Assembly: GCA_937897325.1 (NCBI GenBank)
Contig: CALCOY010000025.1
Span: 114,990 to 178,989 of the forward strand
Source: an uncultured Shimia sp.
GTDB taxonomy: Bacteria; Pseudomonadota; Alphaproteobacteria; Rhodobacterales; Rhodobacteraceae
Direction of reading: 5' to 3'
Length of the DNA stretch: 64,000 nt
Positions 29,302 to 38,835 of this stretch are shown here, piece after piece. How positions within the stretch are numbered: position 1 is the stretch's first letter; every line of letters starts with the position of its first letter. The position numbers and the translations under genes are program-made. The notes under the pieces were generated by a model. It saw nothing but the letters and a program-made list of their open reading frames with translations, did no database searches and was not told the DNA's origin.

Positions 29302-29838
29302 GTGTCAGAGCGGCCATATGTCATAGACCAGATGATCTCAGCCAAGGCGATTGCAGCACGGATTGAAGCGCTCTGCGCGGAGATACAGAACGAATTCAAG
29401 GACACAGACAAGTTGGTTGTCGTGGGGCTTTTGCGAGGATCGTTCGTCTTCATCGCAGACCTCGTGCGCGAGCTTGATCTACCGCTCGAGGTCGATTTCC
29501 TGGAGGCGTCCAGCTATGGTAGTGGCATGGAGTCCAGCCGAGAGGTGCGAATCCTCAAGGACTTGCGCGGTGCCGTTGAGGGGCGCGACGTTCTTGTAGT
29601 CGAAGACATCGTGGACACCGGACACACCATGCATCACGTCCACGCCCTGTTGCAAAGCCGCAAACCCAAGCGGATGAAAACCATCGCGCTTCTCGACAAA
29701 CCCTCTCGACGCGAAATCGCTTTCAAGGCGGATTGGACCGGATTTGAGATCCCGGACGAATTTGTCGTGGGCTATGGGATCGATTATGCCCAACGCAATC
29801 GCAATCTGCCCTACATCGGCAAGGTCCGTTTCATATGA
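29302..29838 (+). CDS. hpt: Hypoxanthine phosphoribosyltransferase
   Basis: Purine salvage enzyme converting hypoxanthine (and guanine) to nucleotides with PRPP. The 178-residue protein has the PRPP-binding signature [17 protein letters not shown] with its acidic pair, the flexible-loop region [10 protein letters not shown] and the base-contacting [22 protein letters not shown] near the C-terminus. The start is GTG 29302. It is flanked on both sides by genes on the opposite strand. Confidence 0.94.
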   Translation: MSERPYVIDQMISAKAIAARIEALCAEIQNEFKDTDKLVVVGLLRGSFVFIADLVRELDLPLEVDFLEASSYGSGMESSREVRILKDLRGAVEGRDVLVVEDIVDTGHTMHHVHALLQSRKPKRMKTIALLDKPSRREIAFKADWTGFEIPDEFVVGYGIDYAQRNRNLPYIGKVRFI

Positions 29839-29874
29839 AAAAGGCCTGCACACCCGGGAAAAGGTGCACAGGCC
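29838..29874 (-). terminator. Probable terminator of leftward transcription after the small ORF
   Basis: Read on the minus strand the sequence is a stem GGCCTG/CAGGCC with a second paired part CACC/GGTG separated by a two-base internal mismatch, immediately followed by TTTTT. It starts at the last base of the hpt stop codon. It would end transcripts coming from the 30186-29980 gene or lipA. Confidence 0.55.
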
Positions 29875-29979
29875 ATCTGCCGTGAGTGGTTTTTTGGCTT
29901 TTTTACGTTCGGCAGATTTCGCCACCCTGGCAGGCATCAGTATAGGTTGGGGTCCCCTGCAGCCGGGCGGTCCGTACCC

Positions 29980-30186
29980 CTAATTCGTGTGTTGCCCTTC
30001 GGCGGACGACATAAGACCCGATACGTCGTAGATGCTCGTCGGAGAAAAAAGCGTTGATCTGTCGGTATCGCCAACGGCCCGAATGGCCGCGATGGCATCA
30101 GCGATGTGGCACAGAGCCACCTGATACTCCGGCCCTTGAAGCGCCGCAGCGGCTGATTGAAGTACTGAAATCGGGTCGTTTTTCAT
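29980..30186 (-). CDS. Small protein of unknown function (68 residues)
   Basis: A short frame starting at ATG 30186 with AAAGGA ten bases upstream. The N-terminal half is amphipathic helical (ISVLQSAAAALQGPEYQVAL), with no signal peptide, membrane segment or recognised domain. A minus-strand terminator-like hairpin lies about 105 bases beyond its stop, which favours a real transcription unit. It is preceded by lipA on the same strand, separated by 132 bases holding a hairpin. It could be chance coding. Confidence 0.45.
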   Translation of the reverse strand: MKNDPISVLQSAAAALQGPEYQVALCHIADAIAAIRAVGDTDRSTLFSPTSIYDVSGLMSSAEGQHTN

Positions 30187-30267
30187 GTGCAATCAATCCT
30201 TTGTCTCAAGAACGCTGTGCTCAGCGTCGTTTCGTTGCAAAGGATATGGCCCATCCAGATGGGCGGA

Positions 30268-30293
30268 GTCTGTCCCGTGATCGCGGGACAGAC
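30268..30293. other. Perfect 10-base inverted repeat near lipA end
   Basis: GTCTGTCCCG is followed by a six-base loop and CGGGACAGAC, about 25 bases beyond the lipA stop. There is no T-run on either side, so it is a stable hairpin but not a standard intrinsic terminator. It may be an RNA end-stabilising or processing structure. Confidence 0.55.
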
Positions 30294-30318
30294 GTAGCGT
30301 TACGGACGCTGATCCAGA

Positions 30319-31266
30319 TCAGGCAAGCTGTTTTTCACGCGCCGTACGCAATCGCGCAAAGTCATCGCCCGCATGATACGAGGACCGTGTAAGCGGTGTG
30401 GCAGATACCATCAGGAAACCCTTGCCGTAAGCCGCCTTTTCGTAGGCAGCAAACTCCTCTGGATGCACGAAACGGTCGACCGCGTGATGTTTCGGGGTCG
30501 GCTGCAAATATTGCCCAATGGTCAGGAAATCGATATCCGCCGCGCGCATATCGTCCATCACCTGCAGCACAGATTGCCGATCTTCGCCAAGCCCTACCAT
30601 GATGCCCGACTTGGTGAACATCGACGGATCCAGCTCTTTCACGCGCTGCAATAGACGCAAGGAATGAAAGTAACGCGCGCCCGGCCTGACTTCCGGATAA
30701 AGACCCGGCACAGTTTCGAGGTTGTGGTTAAAGACATCGGGGCCCGCCTCAACGACTGTCTCAAGCACGGACGGCGCACATTTGATGAAGTCGGGCGTCA
30801 AAATCTCGATCGTCGTGTGTGGGCTGCGATGCCGCACAGCGCGAATTGTCTGGGCAAAGTGTTCAGCCCCACCATCCTTGATATCGTCTCGATCGACCGA
30901 AGTGATAACGACATGGTTCAACCCAAGCTTTTCGACTGCATGCGCCACACGCCCGGGCTCAAACGGATCAAGGTCTTCAGGCGGCTTGCCGGTCGCGATA
31001 TTGCAGAAGGTACAGGCCCGCGTGCAAACCTCGCCCATGATCATCATCGTAGCGTGACCCTGGCTCCAGCATTCGCCAACATTGGGGCAGCCCGCCTCTT
31101 CGCAGACCGTTGTCAGCTTGTTGTCCCGCATGATCTTCGCTGTATCGGCATAGCCTTTGCCACCCGGCGCCTTCACGCGGATCCAGTTCGGTTTCTTGGG
31201 CTGCGGGTTGTCAGGGCGACGTGCCTTTTCGGGGTGACGCTGCTCTGGGATCTTAAGGTCGCGCAT
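30319..31266 (-). CDS. lipA: Lipoyl synthase
   Basis: Radical-SAM enzyme inserting two sulfurs into protein-bound octanoyl chains. The 315-residue chain has the auxiliary cluster motif Cys55-x4-Cys60-x5-Cys66 and the radical-SAM motif Cys81-x3-Cys85-x2-Cys88 (CTRACTFC). The C-terminal [10 protein letters not shown] supplies the conserved Arg-x-Ser ligand of the auxiliary cluster. The start ATG 31266 follows an AGGG. Its products are required by pyruvate and 2-oxoglutarate dehydrogenases. Confidence 0.96.
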   Translation of the reverse strand: MRDLKIPEQRHPEKARRPDNPQPKKPNWIRVKAPGGKGYADTAKIMRDNKLTTVCEEAGCPNVGECWSQGHATMMIMGEVCTRACTFCNIATGKPPEDLDPFEPGRVAHAVEKLGLNHVVITSVDRDDIKDGGAEHFAQTIRAVRHRSPHTTIEILTPDFIKCAPSVLETVVEAGPDVFNHNLETVPGLYPEVRPGARYFHSLRLLQRVKELDPSMFTKSGIMVGLGEDRQSVLQVMDDMRAADIDFLTIGQYLQPTPKHHAVDRFVHPEEFAAYEKAAYGKGFLMVSATPLTRSSYHAGDDFARLRTAREKQLA

Positions 31267-31348
31267 CGTAATGCCCTGCCTGCCGTTGCGTTACATATGC
31301 GTAGCAATATAAGCCCGGTGCCAGCAAGTGCCACGCGGCGCAAGGCCG

Positions 31349-31795
31349 CTATGCGAGCGCTTTCCGGCGCCGCCACCACGCTCCGATGCTGAAATGATCA
31401 CGTGGAATCATCAGGATAAGCGCAACAAATGCCGCCAGCACAGCAATGTCGATCACTTGGTTGCGATGGATCGGGAAGCCTCGGTCGTTCAGCGCAAAGG
31501 GATCCAGAAACCCCTCCCACCGGCGGCCGACGGTATAAGCATGCATGAGAGCCAAAGCGGAGTAGCTGATATAGCGCAAAGTGCCTGTCGCCATCAGCAG
31601 GCACAGGATGATCTGTACCCCTGCAATGACGTAGATCGTCGAAAGTTCAAGCGCCACTCCGTCAAAGTTCTGAGCAAGGCCCTGATACTGGCCTGGCGTA
31701 ATGATCTTGTGCGCCGCCCAAAGGAAGATGAACCAAGCGAGCCCCAGCCGCAGGACGAGAAGCGCTGCCGCATCGATCTGGTCTTGTCTGTTCAT
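31349..31795 (-). CDS. DoxX-like small membrane protein
   Basis: A 148-residue integral membrane protein with about four hydrophobic segments (12-30, 50-68, 72-90, 115-135). The layout resembles the DoxX/DoxD-like group, whose roles in bacteria are mostly unproven. ATG 31795 is chosen because GGAGG precedes it by six bases; the frame also reaches back six codons. It lies 82 bases before lipA on the same strand and may share its transcript. A specific function cannot be read. Confidence 0.65.
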   Translation of the reverse strand: MNRQDQIDAAALLVLRLGLAWFIFLWAAHKIITPGQYQGLAQNFDGVALELSTIYVIAGVQIILCLLMATGTLRYISYSALALMHAYTVGRRWEGFLDPFALNDRGFPIHRNQVIDIAVLAAFVALILMIPRDHFSIGAWWRRRKALA

Positions 31796-31889
31796 GTGGC
31801 CTCCGGCGTGCAATGTCTGGCAGACTCGCCGGATGCCGAAAGACCGTCAAGCGCAGCCCGGATTTCTCACGCAGAGGTGAAGCAGATGC

Positions 31890-31923
31890 AAAAATGGCGC
31901 CGCGGGGAGAAACGCGGCGCCAT
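31890..31923 (-). terminator. Intrinsic terminator after the DUF6456 gene
   Basis: On the minus strand a perfect 11-base stem ATGGCGCCGCG, eight-base loop and complement is followed at once by TTTTT (31890-31894). It lies 28 bases past the stop of the gene at 31952-33097. Confidence 0.85.
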
Positions 31924-31951
31924 CACGTTGACCAGATCGAGATCGTTGGCC

Positions 31952-33097
31952 TCAGCCAATCAGACCGCCGCCTGGTCCGGTCGTCTCATCGTAGTGGCGT
32001 TTCAACTGCTGTAGCGCGATACGCAGAACGATCTTTCCCGAACGCGCCGACCAACCCAGCTTTTTCTCAGCTGTTTCAAGACCTTCCAGGTAACAGCAGC
32101 AACGCAGAACCACATCTGACAACCCTGGGCCCAGATCAGCCAAGGCGCCAGCAACCCGCTGCCGTGCACTTTCTGGTCCATTGCCTACACCACTGTCGGG
32201 CGCAAAACCGCCGCGCGCGCCACCGGTCAGAAACCTGTCCCAGTTTTGCGTGACCCGCGATCCCATCTGCGCAAGTTCAAAGTCTTCCCGCAACCGTTCA
32301 CCGGCCGAGACAAGGTCATCGTTCAAAAACGGTTTGCCATCCTTATCACGCCGTCGCGCCAGCGCCGTCAGCGGTGATTCCGCGAGGTTGTAACGCATCT
32401 TACGGCGCTGGCCCGTTTCCGGGTCGGCCACCGTACGTTCGCCCCATTCGCGACGCTGATCGGCGAATTGCGCGGGCGCCTCCGACATACCCTCAACGAC
32501 GTGAAGATGCGGTTCGCCCGACAGCATATTCTGAAGCGCCAAGCGCCCAGTCGGTGTGATCTTGTATTTGGTAACGCGCCCGCTGCCATCACCCGTGATC
32601 CAGTCTTGCAGTGCCATGTATTCTGCGACCTCACGGTCCACGACGGCCGTTTTCTGCGCTGATCCGGTCTGACCTTCACGAACCACAACCGCCTTTTCCA
32701 TATCAAGCGCAACGGCCAGAACGGCCCCCGTCTCACAGAGCCGTCTCAGAATGCGCGCCGCATCCTGCGAAAGTCCGCCCTTCTCTTCATTAGATTCTGC
32801 CTGTTGATGTGCCGCCATTGGCTGAACGTCCTCGGATTGCGTGAACTGAGACACGGAAACACCAGGACCAAGGTCAGCACCCAGCTTGCGCAGGGCGGCA
32901 TCAACTAGCGGATCATCCCGCCGCGTTTCAAACTTCCGGATCTGGCGCAACACAGTCGAGGCATGACACCCCGATTTCCGCGCCAGTTCCCGGATCGGCA
33001 GACCAACTTCGGTATGTACAAGATAATTTTTGGCAGCTTCAGGAAGCCAAGCTGGCAGGAAGCCAGACCCTGACCCCAATCTTTCGATCTGGTCCAT
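31952..33097 (-). CDS. DUF6456-containing protein with N-terminal helix-turn-helix
   Basis: A 381-residue cytoplasmic protein. Residues about 20-60 resemble a helix-turn-helix (GLPIRELARKSGCHASTVLRQIRKFE), consistent with DNA binding. The middle has a winged-helix-like stretch around 150-195, and the C-terminal third starts with ADPETGQRRKMRYNLAESPL, the most conserved part of DUF6456. The family is widespread in Rhodobacterales but, to my knowledge, not functionally assigned. It is divergent from the DUF6477 gene (240-base intergenic region) and is followed by a strong terminator, so it is a single-gene transcript. Confidence 0.8.
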   Translation of the reverse strand: MDQIERLGSGSGFLPAWLPEAAKNYLVHTEVGLPIRELARKSGCHASTVLRQIRKFETRRDDPLVDAALRKLGADLGPGVSVSQFTQSEDVQPMAAHQQAESNEEKGGLSQDAARILRRLCETGAVLAVALDMEKAVVVREGQTGSAQKTAVVDREVAEYMALQDWITGDGSGRVTKYKITPTGRLALQNMLSGEPHLHVVEGMSEAPAQFADQRREWGERTVADPETGQRRKMRYNLAESPLTALARRRDKDGKPFLNDDLVSAGERLREDFELAQMGSRVTQNWDRFLTGGARGGFAPDSGVGNGPESARQRVAGALADLGPGLSDVVLRCCCYLEGLETAEKKLGWSARSGKIVLRIALQQLKRHYDETTGPGGGLIG

Positions 33098-33337
33098 TTA
33101 CTTTATCCCCTTGAACGGCGCTTAACGTGTCCCCTGCGCCGGCGTACACAACCTAAAGATGCATTGGTTACCTACAGGTTAATTTCCGTCGTGGTACGGA
33201 GCATTGTTTCTAAAAGATAAACTCTTGCTAAAGGAACGCGCGCCATTCGAACGCCATACGCAACACCCGGTGAGGTTGTGCAAAAGCATGCGGTACGAGC
33301 CTGCAAAGGGCCAACTCAGTTCGAAGGAATTCTGGAA

Positions 33338-33637
33338 ATGCAAGATTTGATGAGCATGCTGCAAAACATGCGCCGCCCCCGATTGCTGATGCGCGCAGCG
33401 CGTATTGGCGCACAGGACTATCACCGTGACGTCCACCTGCCCAGATTACTGGGCTACGGCAATTTGCCCCGACATGGTGCGGCGCTGATGCGGCTGATCG
33501 AGCTTGAGACCGTGTTGAACGAACAGCGCCAGACCGATCAGTCGGCCTATTGTCTCTTGCGCCACATTGATCTTCTGATCGCCATCGTCGGAGAAAGCCG
33601 CATCCTACGTGGAACCAAGCCAGATCTCGCGATTTGA
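33338..33637 (+). CDS. DUF6477-family protein
   Basis: A 99-residue basic helical protein without signal peptide or membrane segment. MLQNMRRPRLLMRAARIGAQDY at the N-terminus and the central ALMRLIELETVLNEQR and LLRHIDLLIAIVGESR are the family pattern as I remember it. The frame extends to 33278, but ATG 33338 with AAGGAA eight bases upstream gives the family start. It is divergent from the DUF6456 gene, a pairing I regard as typical of Rhodobacterales. Function is unknown. Confidence 0.75.
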   Translation: MQDLMSMLQNMRRPRLLMRAARIGAQDYHRDVHLPRLLGYGNLPRHGAALMRLIELETVLNEQRQTDQSAYCLLRHIDLLIAIVGESRILRGTKPDLAI

Positions 33638-33650
33638 GGCGCTTGTCCCC

Positions 33651-35195
33651 TCACATGAAAGCGTCTGGTTCTGCGGCTTTTTTTCGCTCTACATACTCGT
33701 TCAGCGCCTGCGCCACGCCTGGATCCAGCGCAGGTTGCTGATAGTCGGACAGCATCTTCTCGACACGCATTTGCGCCAGCGCCTGCGTGTCACGTGCGCC
33801 TTCATCATACCAGGTCTCAAAGGCTTTGTAGTCCAAGACATCCGTCTTCCAGAAGGCTGACTTGAAATTCGATTGCGTATGGGCGCAACCAAGATAGTGC
33901 CCGCCCGGCCCCACCTCGTGGATCGCATCAAGCGCTTGGGTATTTTCATCAACGGAAACCCCATGCGCCAGATGATGCAATGCCCCCAATTGATCAGCAT
34001 CCATCACGAACTTCTCGAACGAACTGACCAGCCCACCCTCCAGCCAGCCGCAGGCATGCAGCATGAAGTTCACTCCCGACAAAAGCCCCATGTTCAGGGA
34101 ATTTGCGGATTCGTAGCCTGCCTGCGCATCTGGCAGCTTGGATCCACAGAACCCGCCCGCCGATCGAAAAGGCAGGCCCAGCCTTCGTGCAAGTTGCCCG
34201 GCCCCGTAGGTTACATGACTGGCTTCCGGCGTTCCAAAGGTAGGAGCACCTGAATTCATGTCGATCGAAGTGACAAAGGCACCGAAGATCACCCGGGCGC
34301 CCGGCCGGACAAGCTGTGAATAGGCGATGCCCGCCATCACCTCGGCCAGAACCTGCGTAAGCGTACCCGCGACGGAAACAGGGGCCATAGCCCCGCCCAC
34401 GATAAACGGCGAAATGATGCAGGCCTGGTTCGCCTCGGCATAAACCTCGAGCGCGCCCATCATAACGTCGTCGAATGTAAGCGGTGAGTTGATATTGATG
34501 AGCGACGTCATAACCGTGTTTTCCGCGACAAATTCCTTGCCAAACAGGATCTCGCACATCTCGACCGAATCGCGTGCCCGACTGGGTTCGGTGACCGATC
34601 CCATAAAGGGCTTGTCGCTCAGTGTCATATGGGCGTGCAGCATGTCGAGATGGCGCTTGTTTACCGCCACATCCGTTGGTTCACACACCGTGCCACCGGA
34701 ATGATGCAACCATTTCGACATGTAGGCGAGCTTCACGAATTTGCGGAAGTCCTCCATGGTTGCATAGCGTCGCCCGCCGGTGGCATCCCGCACAAAAGGC
34801 GGACCATAAACCGGCGCCAGCACCAGGTTCTTGCCGCCGACCACGACATTGCGTTCCGAATTGCGGGCGTGTTGCGTGTATTCCGAAGGCGCGGTCTGGC
34901 AAATCTTTCGCGCGAGGCCGCGCGGGATCCGCACGCGCTCCCCCTCGATTTCGGCCCCCGCATCCCGCCATCGTTTCAGCGCGGCAGGGTTGTTGACGAA
35001 GTTCACGCCGATCTGTTCCAGTACGGTTTCTGCATTTGTTTCAATAATTTCGAGCGCCTCGTCGTTTAGGACCTCGAAATTGGGAATGTTGCGCTCAATG
35101 TACTTCGCCGTCTCGAACGAGACCGCACTGCGTTCTGCCCGCCGCGCCGCGCCACCTCCGCCGCGTCCCCGTCTGCGTGCCGCTGCCTCTGCCAT
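33651..35195 (-). CDS. Trimethylamine methyltransferase (MttB) family protein
   Basis: A 514-residue homologue of the MttB methyltransferases, which transfer methyl groups from methylated amines to a corrinoid protein. The frame is read through without any in-frame TAG, so it lacks pyrrolysine and belongs to the non-Pyl branch; relatives demethylate glycine betaine or other quaternary amines, and the substrate here is unknown. The N-terminus is Arg/Gly-rich (RRRGRGGGGAARR). ATG 35195 follows GAGGGGAAG; the frame extension to 35270 is spurious. No corrinoid protein gene is adjacent. Confidence 0.85.
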   Translation of the reverse strand: MAEAAARRRGRGGGGAARRAERSAVSFETAKYIERNIPNFEVLNDEALEIIETNAETVLEQIGVNFVNNPAALKRWRDAGAEIEGERVRIPRGLARKICQTAPSEYTQHARNSERNVVVGGKNLVLAPVYGPPFVRDATGGRRYATMEDFRKFVKLAYMSKWLHHSGGTVCEPTDVAVNKRHLDMLHAHMTLSDKPFMGSVTEPSRARDSVEMCEILFGKEFVAENTVMTSLININSPLTFDDVMMGALEVYAEANQACIISPFIVGGAMAPVSVAGTLTQVLAEVMAGIAYSQLVRPGARVIFGAFVTSIDMNSGAPTFGTPEASHVTYGAGQLARRLGLPFRSAGGFCGSKLPDAQAGYESANSLNMGLLSGVNFMLHACGWLEGGLVSSFEKFVMDADQLGALHHLAHGVSVDENTQALDAIHEVGPGGHYLGCAHTQSNFKSAFWKTDVLDYKAFETWYDEGARDTQALAQMRVEKMLSDYQQPALDPGVAQALNEYVERKKAAEPDAFM

Positions 35196-35298
35196 TGCGC
35201 TTCCCCTCTTTTGCAGGCGTGGCGTGGTGATACAGGATGGCTTTCTTGCGCCCCACGCCTGTTGCGCCACACCGGGGCGAAAAGCGACATAAGCGGCT

Positions 35299-36369
35299 CT
35301 AGAGCCCGAATGTCACCGGATCATGCCGCGCCTCTGGGCGAAGCGCACGCAGACGCGCAGGCAGCAGACGGTCTAACTGGTCTTCAATCAGATGCGCACG
35401 AACGCCCAGAACAATTGCACCCAAACCAATCAAGGCCAGCAGACCCCCGGCCACAAAGAAATTGTCCCATGCGTCCAGCCAATCCGCACAGAACAATGCC
35501 ACTCCAAGACCCGCCATCGAAATGCCCGTTGGCCTTCGCACGAAGATCGAAAAAGCGACCAGAACCACCGAAAGCACCAGAAGACTGTCGTAGTAGTAGG
35601 GATAAGGCCGCTGCATAATGGCCAACCCGTTCATCATCGCACAGAAAAAGGCGAACGTGGCGACCTTGTTTTGCCAGAAGCCGTGATTGAGCGGCAAACG
35701 AAGATCCTGCCACCAGCCCAGACCGAATAGCGCAAAACTGGCCCCAAAAAGCGCGATCCACTCAGGGATCAGATCATCAAACCTCAGACCGTAATAAACA
35801 TCCCCAAAAACCATGAACACCGCCCCCCAGATCATGAACCAAGCCGGAAGAAATGCGCGACGCATGATCAACAAAAGCCCCGCGACAAGCACCGGCAACA
35901 TCGGCGCATAAGGCCCAAAAACAAGCGGGTGATAGGCAAATGTCGGCTGCACATTCCGTTCGGGCGCGAACTGATAGGGCACGCGATTCCACGGCTCAAA
36001 AACGATTGCAGCACCTGCACTTTCCTGCCAAGCGAAAACGGCGGACATGAGGCTTAGTGCAACCCCAATGACCATCAGCGACGACAAAAGCCGCAAGCCC
36101 TGCCGCCCCTGCAGCACCCAGTCGAGCGCAAAGAAAAACCCGGCATAGGCAAGGCACATCCACATGACGTTGGCGGCCCCGCCCTTGCCGACCTCGGCAG
36201 CGACCAGGACCATAGCCAGCATGACCAGCGCGCAGCCCCCGGCCCAAAGCACATGCACCATGCTCAGCGAAAATCCGGACTGGTCCGGCGGCAGCGACAA
36301 GGCCGCAATGGCATCGCGCTGCGCTTTTGTAATGATCCCGGCCTCAACGGCCGCATCCAATCGTCTCAT
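35299..36369 (-). CDS. Polytopic membrane protein, function unknown
   Basis: A 356-residue protein with about ten hydrophobic segments after a short cytoplasmic N-terminus (MRRLDAAVEAGIITKAQRDA). That N-terminal helix followed by multiple spans resembles DUF2157-type proteins, but I am not certain. Several in-frame starts exist up to 36612; ATG 36369 is chosen since the first family-like helix begins there, although the site GGTGAG is weak. It is divergent from guaA, the two starts being about 140 bases apart. Confidence 0.7.
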   Translation of the reverse strand: MRRLDAAVEAGIITKAQRDAIAALSLPPDQSGFSLSMVHVLWAGGCALVMLAMVLVAAEVGKGGAANVMWMCLAYAGFFFALDWVLQGRQGLRLLSSLMVIGVALSLMSAVFAWQESAGAAIVFEPWNRVPYQFAPERNVQPTFAYHPLVFGPYAPMLPVLVAGLLLIMRRAFLPAWFMIWGAVFMVFGDVYYGLRFDDLIPEWIALFGASFALFGLGWWQDLRLPLNHGFWQNKVATFAFFCAMMNGLAIMQRPYPYYYDSLLVLSVVLVAFSIFVRRPTGISMAGLGVALFCADWLDAWDNFFVAGGLLALIGLGAIVLGVRAHLIEDQLDRLLPARLRALRPEARHDPVTFGL

Positions 36370-36507
36370 GACACTCACCAATAACCGAACCAGCCCCATT
36401 CGCAGCATCGCGCGACAGACCCTTCCCATAAAGTCAGGATTTCCAGACTTTCCAACCGAGCCCCGCCTCCTCTTGCCTCTGCCCCCCGCCAGACATAGAG
36501 AGCTTTC

Positions 36508-38067
36508 ATGACCCAATCCCATGATCGCCTTCTCATCATCGATTTCGGCAGCCAGGTCACGCAATTGATCGCCCGGCGCCTGCGCGAGTTGAATGTCTAT
36601 TGCGAAATCCATCCCTACCAGAACGTCACACAGGCCTTTCTGAACAACTTTCAGCCCAAGGCCGTGATCCTTTCCGGTGGACCGGCCAGCGTGCTGGACG
36701 TAGATGCGCCAAGGCCGCCCTCATGGATTTTTTCGCATGGCATTCCCGTCTTGGGCATCTGTTACGGCCAGCAAGTCATGATGGAGATGCTGGGCGGCAA
36801 GGTCGAACGCGGACATGGCACAGCAGAATTCGGGCGGGCCTATGTGGTTCCTGGCCAAAACACCTTGCCCCTGCTCGAAGGCTGGTTTCTCACGGACCGC
36901 GAACAGGTCTGGATGAGCCACGGCGATCATGTCTCTGAAATCGCACCAGGTTTTGAGGTATACGGGACCTCCCCCAATGCTCCGTTCGCGATCACGGCGG
37001 ATGTTGATCGCAGTTTCTACGCAGTGCAGTTCCACCCCGAGGTGCATCACACTCCTAACGGCAAACGGCTTTATGAAAACTTCGTGCGGCTCGCAGGGTT
37101 CAAAGGCGATTGGACGATGGGCGCCTACCGCGAAGAGGCCGTTGAGAAGATCCGTAACCAGGTGGGCGACGGCAAGGTGATCTGCGCGCTATCGGGCGGG
37201 GTCGATTCGTCTGTCGCCGCTGTCCTGATACACGAGGCGATCGGCGATCAACTCACCTGCGTCTTTGTCGACCATGGCCTTATGCGCAAGAACGAAGCGG
37301 AAGAGGTCGCGGGTATGTTCCGCGAACACTACAACCTGCCCCTGATCCATGCCGACGAATCCGAGCTATTTCTAGGCAAACTCGACGGCGTCAGCGACCC
37401 CGAAACAAAGCGCAAGATCATCGGAGGCCTGTTCATCGACGTCTTTGAAAAGCACGCAAAAGAGATCGGCGGGGCAGACTTCCTCGCACAAGGCACCCTC
37501 TACCCGGACGTAATCGAAAGTGTTTCGTTCTCGGGTGGTCCTTCCGTCACGATCAAGTCACACCACAATGTCGGCGGTCTGCCAGAGCGGATGAACATGC
37601 AACTGGTCGAACCATTGCGTGAGCTTTTCAAGGACGAGGTCCGCGCCTTGGGCCGTGAACTCGGCCTGCCTGATCATTTCATCGGCCGCCATCCTTTTCC
37701 GGGGCCTGGTCTCGCCATCCGCTGCCCGGGTGAAATCACGCGCGCCAAGCTCGACATCCTGCGTGAAGCCGACGCCGTCTACATAGACCAGATCCGCAAG
37801 CACGGATTGTATGATGAGATCTGGCAGGCCTTCGTCGCCATCCTTCCCGTCCGCACGGTGGGCGTGATGGGCGACGGACGCACCTACGATTATGCCTGCG
37901 CGCTGCGCGCAGTCACATCGGTCGACGGAATGACAGCGGACTACTACCCGTTCACCCATGAGTTTTTGGGGGAAACCGCCACCCGGATCATCAACGAAGT
38001 GCCTGGGATCAACCGCGTGACCTACGACATCACCTCGAAACCACCTGGCACCATCGAGTGGGAATAA
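36508..38067 (+). CDS. guaA: GMP synthase (glutamine-hydrolysing)
   Basis: Converts XMP to GMP with glutamine. The 519-residue chain has an N-terminal class I glutaminase with nucleophile Cys85 in LGICYGQQ and FHPEVHHT as the His-x-Glu pair, then the ATP pyrophosphatase domain with the PP-loop ALSGGVDSS near residue 229 and a C-terminal dimerisation domain ending in [10 protein letters not shown]. It is followed closely by a methyltransferase gene on the same strand. Confidence 0.97.
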   Translation: MTQSHDRLLIIDFGSQVTQLIARRLRELNVYCEIHPYQNVTQAFLNNFQPKAVILSGGPASVLDVDAPRPPSWIFSHGIPVLGICYGQQVMMEMLGGKVERGHGTAEFGRAYVVPGQNTLPLLEGWFLTDREQVWMSHGDHVSEIAPGFEVYGTSPNAPFAITADVDRSFYAVQFHPEVHHTPNGKRLYENFVRLAGFKGDWTMGAYREEAVEKIRNQVGDGKVICALSGGVDSSVAAVLIHEAIGDQLTCVFVDHGLMRKNEAEEVAGMFREHYNLPLIHADESELFLGKLDGVSDPETKRKIIGGLFIDVFEKHAKEIGGADFLAQGTLYPDVIESVSFSGGPSVTIKSHHNVGGLPERMNMQLVEPLRELFKDEVRALGRELGLPDHFIGRHPFPGPGLAIRCPGEITRAKLDILREADAVYIDQIRKHGLYDEIWQAFVAILPVRTVGVMGDGRTYDYACALRAVTSVDGMTADYYPFTHEFLGETATRIINEVPGINRVTYDITSKPPGTIEWE

Positions 38068-38073
38068 CCCCAC

Positions 38074-38835
38074 ATGTATGACACCTATGTCGACACGCTA
38101 CGCGCCAAACGGTTCGATCAAAGCGAAGAAGCAAGCGCCGCTGATCAGCTTCTGACACTGCACGACGCGGCTTTGGCGCACACACCTTGCACGTTTCTGG
38201 AACTCGGCACCAGCCAGGGACAATCGACCAAGGTCATCCTGAATGCGCTTGAGGGCACCGAAGGGCACCTCGTCTCAGTTGATATCGAGGAGTCAAGCCG
38301 CGCGGGATCGGGTCCCAACTGGACTTTTGTGCAGTCCGATTCTGCCGATATCGAAAACGTGCTGGACGCTGCTCCTCGCCTGCGTGACGGCATCGACTGT
38401 CTCTACATCGACAGCCTGCACACAGTTCCGCACGTGAAGGCGGAGCTTTATGGTTACTTCCCGCATGTCAAACAGGGCGGGCAGATCTTTTTCGACGATG
38501 TCGACAGCGGCCCCTACATGCGTGGGCGGCGCAAGGATTCCGTGCGCAAAGAGCTTATCAATCGGGCCATCTACGATTTCGTTCAGGATGTCTTTTTCGG
38601 CAATCTCGACGCGCTCCGGCTTGAGGTGAAGTTTGGCAGCACGGGCCTTGCCATTCTGACAAAAACCGCGCCCCTTGGCGCGAAGTTAAAAGCGCATCAA
38701 ATTCAGGTCACACAACGCAAGACACGCTGGTTTTGGGAAACACTTTATCGGCTCCAAGGCAAGCGTCAGTACAAGAATGATGGCAATGATGCTGCCGGTA
38801 TGCTGATCCCGCTCAATCGCAAGGACAACGAATGA
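38074..38835 (+). CDS. Class I SAM-dependent methyltransferase
   Basis: A 253-residue cytoplasmic protein. The Rossmann motif I is FLELGTSQGQSTKV (residues about 47-60) and CLYIDSLHT near 108 resembles the post-II acidic motif of methyltransferase-24-type enzymes. Target and methyl acceptor are unknown. It begins six bases after guaA and overlaps the following EamA gene by four bases (ATGA), so the three are probably cotranscribed. Confidence 0.75.
   Translation: MYDTYVDTLRAKRFDQSEEASAADQLLTLHDAALAHTPCTFLELGTSQGQSTKVILNALEGTEGHLVSVDIEESSRAGSGPNWTFVQSDSADIENVLDAAPRLRDGIDCLYIDSLHTVPHVKAELYGYFPHVKQGGQIFFDDVDSGPYMRGRRKDSVRKELINRAIYDFVQDVFFGNLDALRLEVKFGSTGLAILTKTAPLGAKLKAHQIQVTQRKTRWFWETLYRLQGKRQYKNDGNDAAGMLIPLNRKDNE

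Noticed and set aside
29839..29979. Possible Cys-containing mini-peptide (YTDACQGGEICRT) on the minus strand
   Set aside because: The frame has no usable start codon and overlaps the 68-residue frame; mentioned only within the hairpin finding.
34000..34700. Several long antisense frames within the MttB-like gene
   Set aside because: Typical shadow frames of a high-GC gene; the sense frame has full family similarity.
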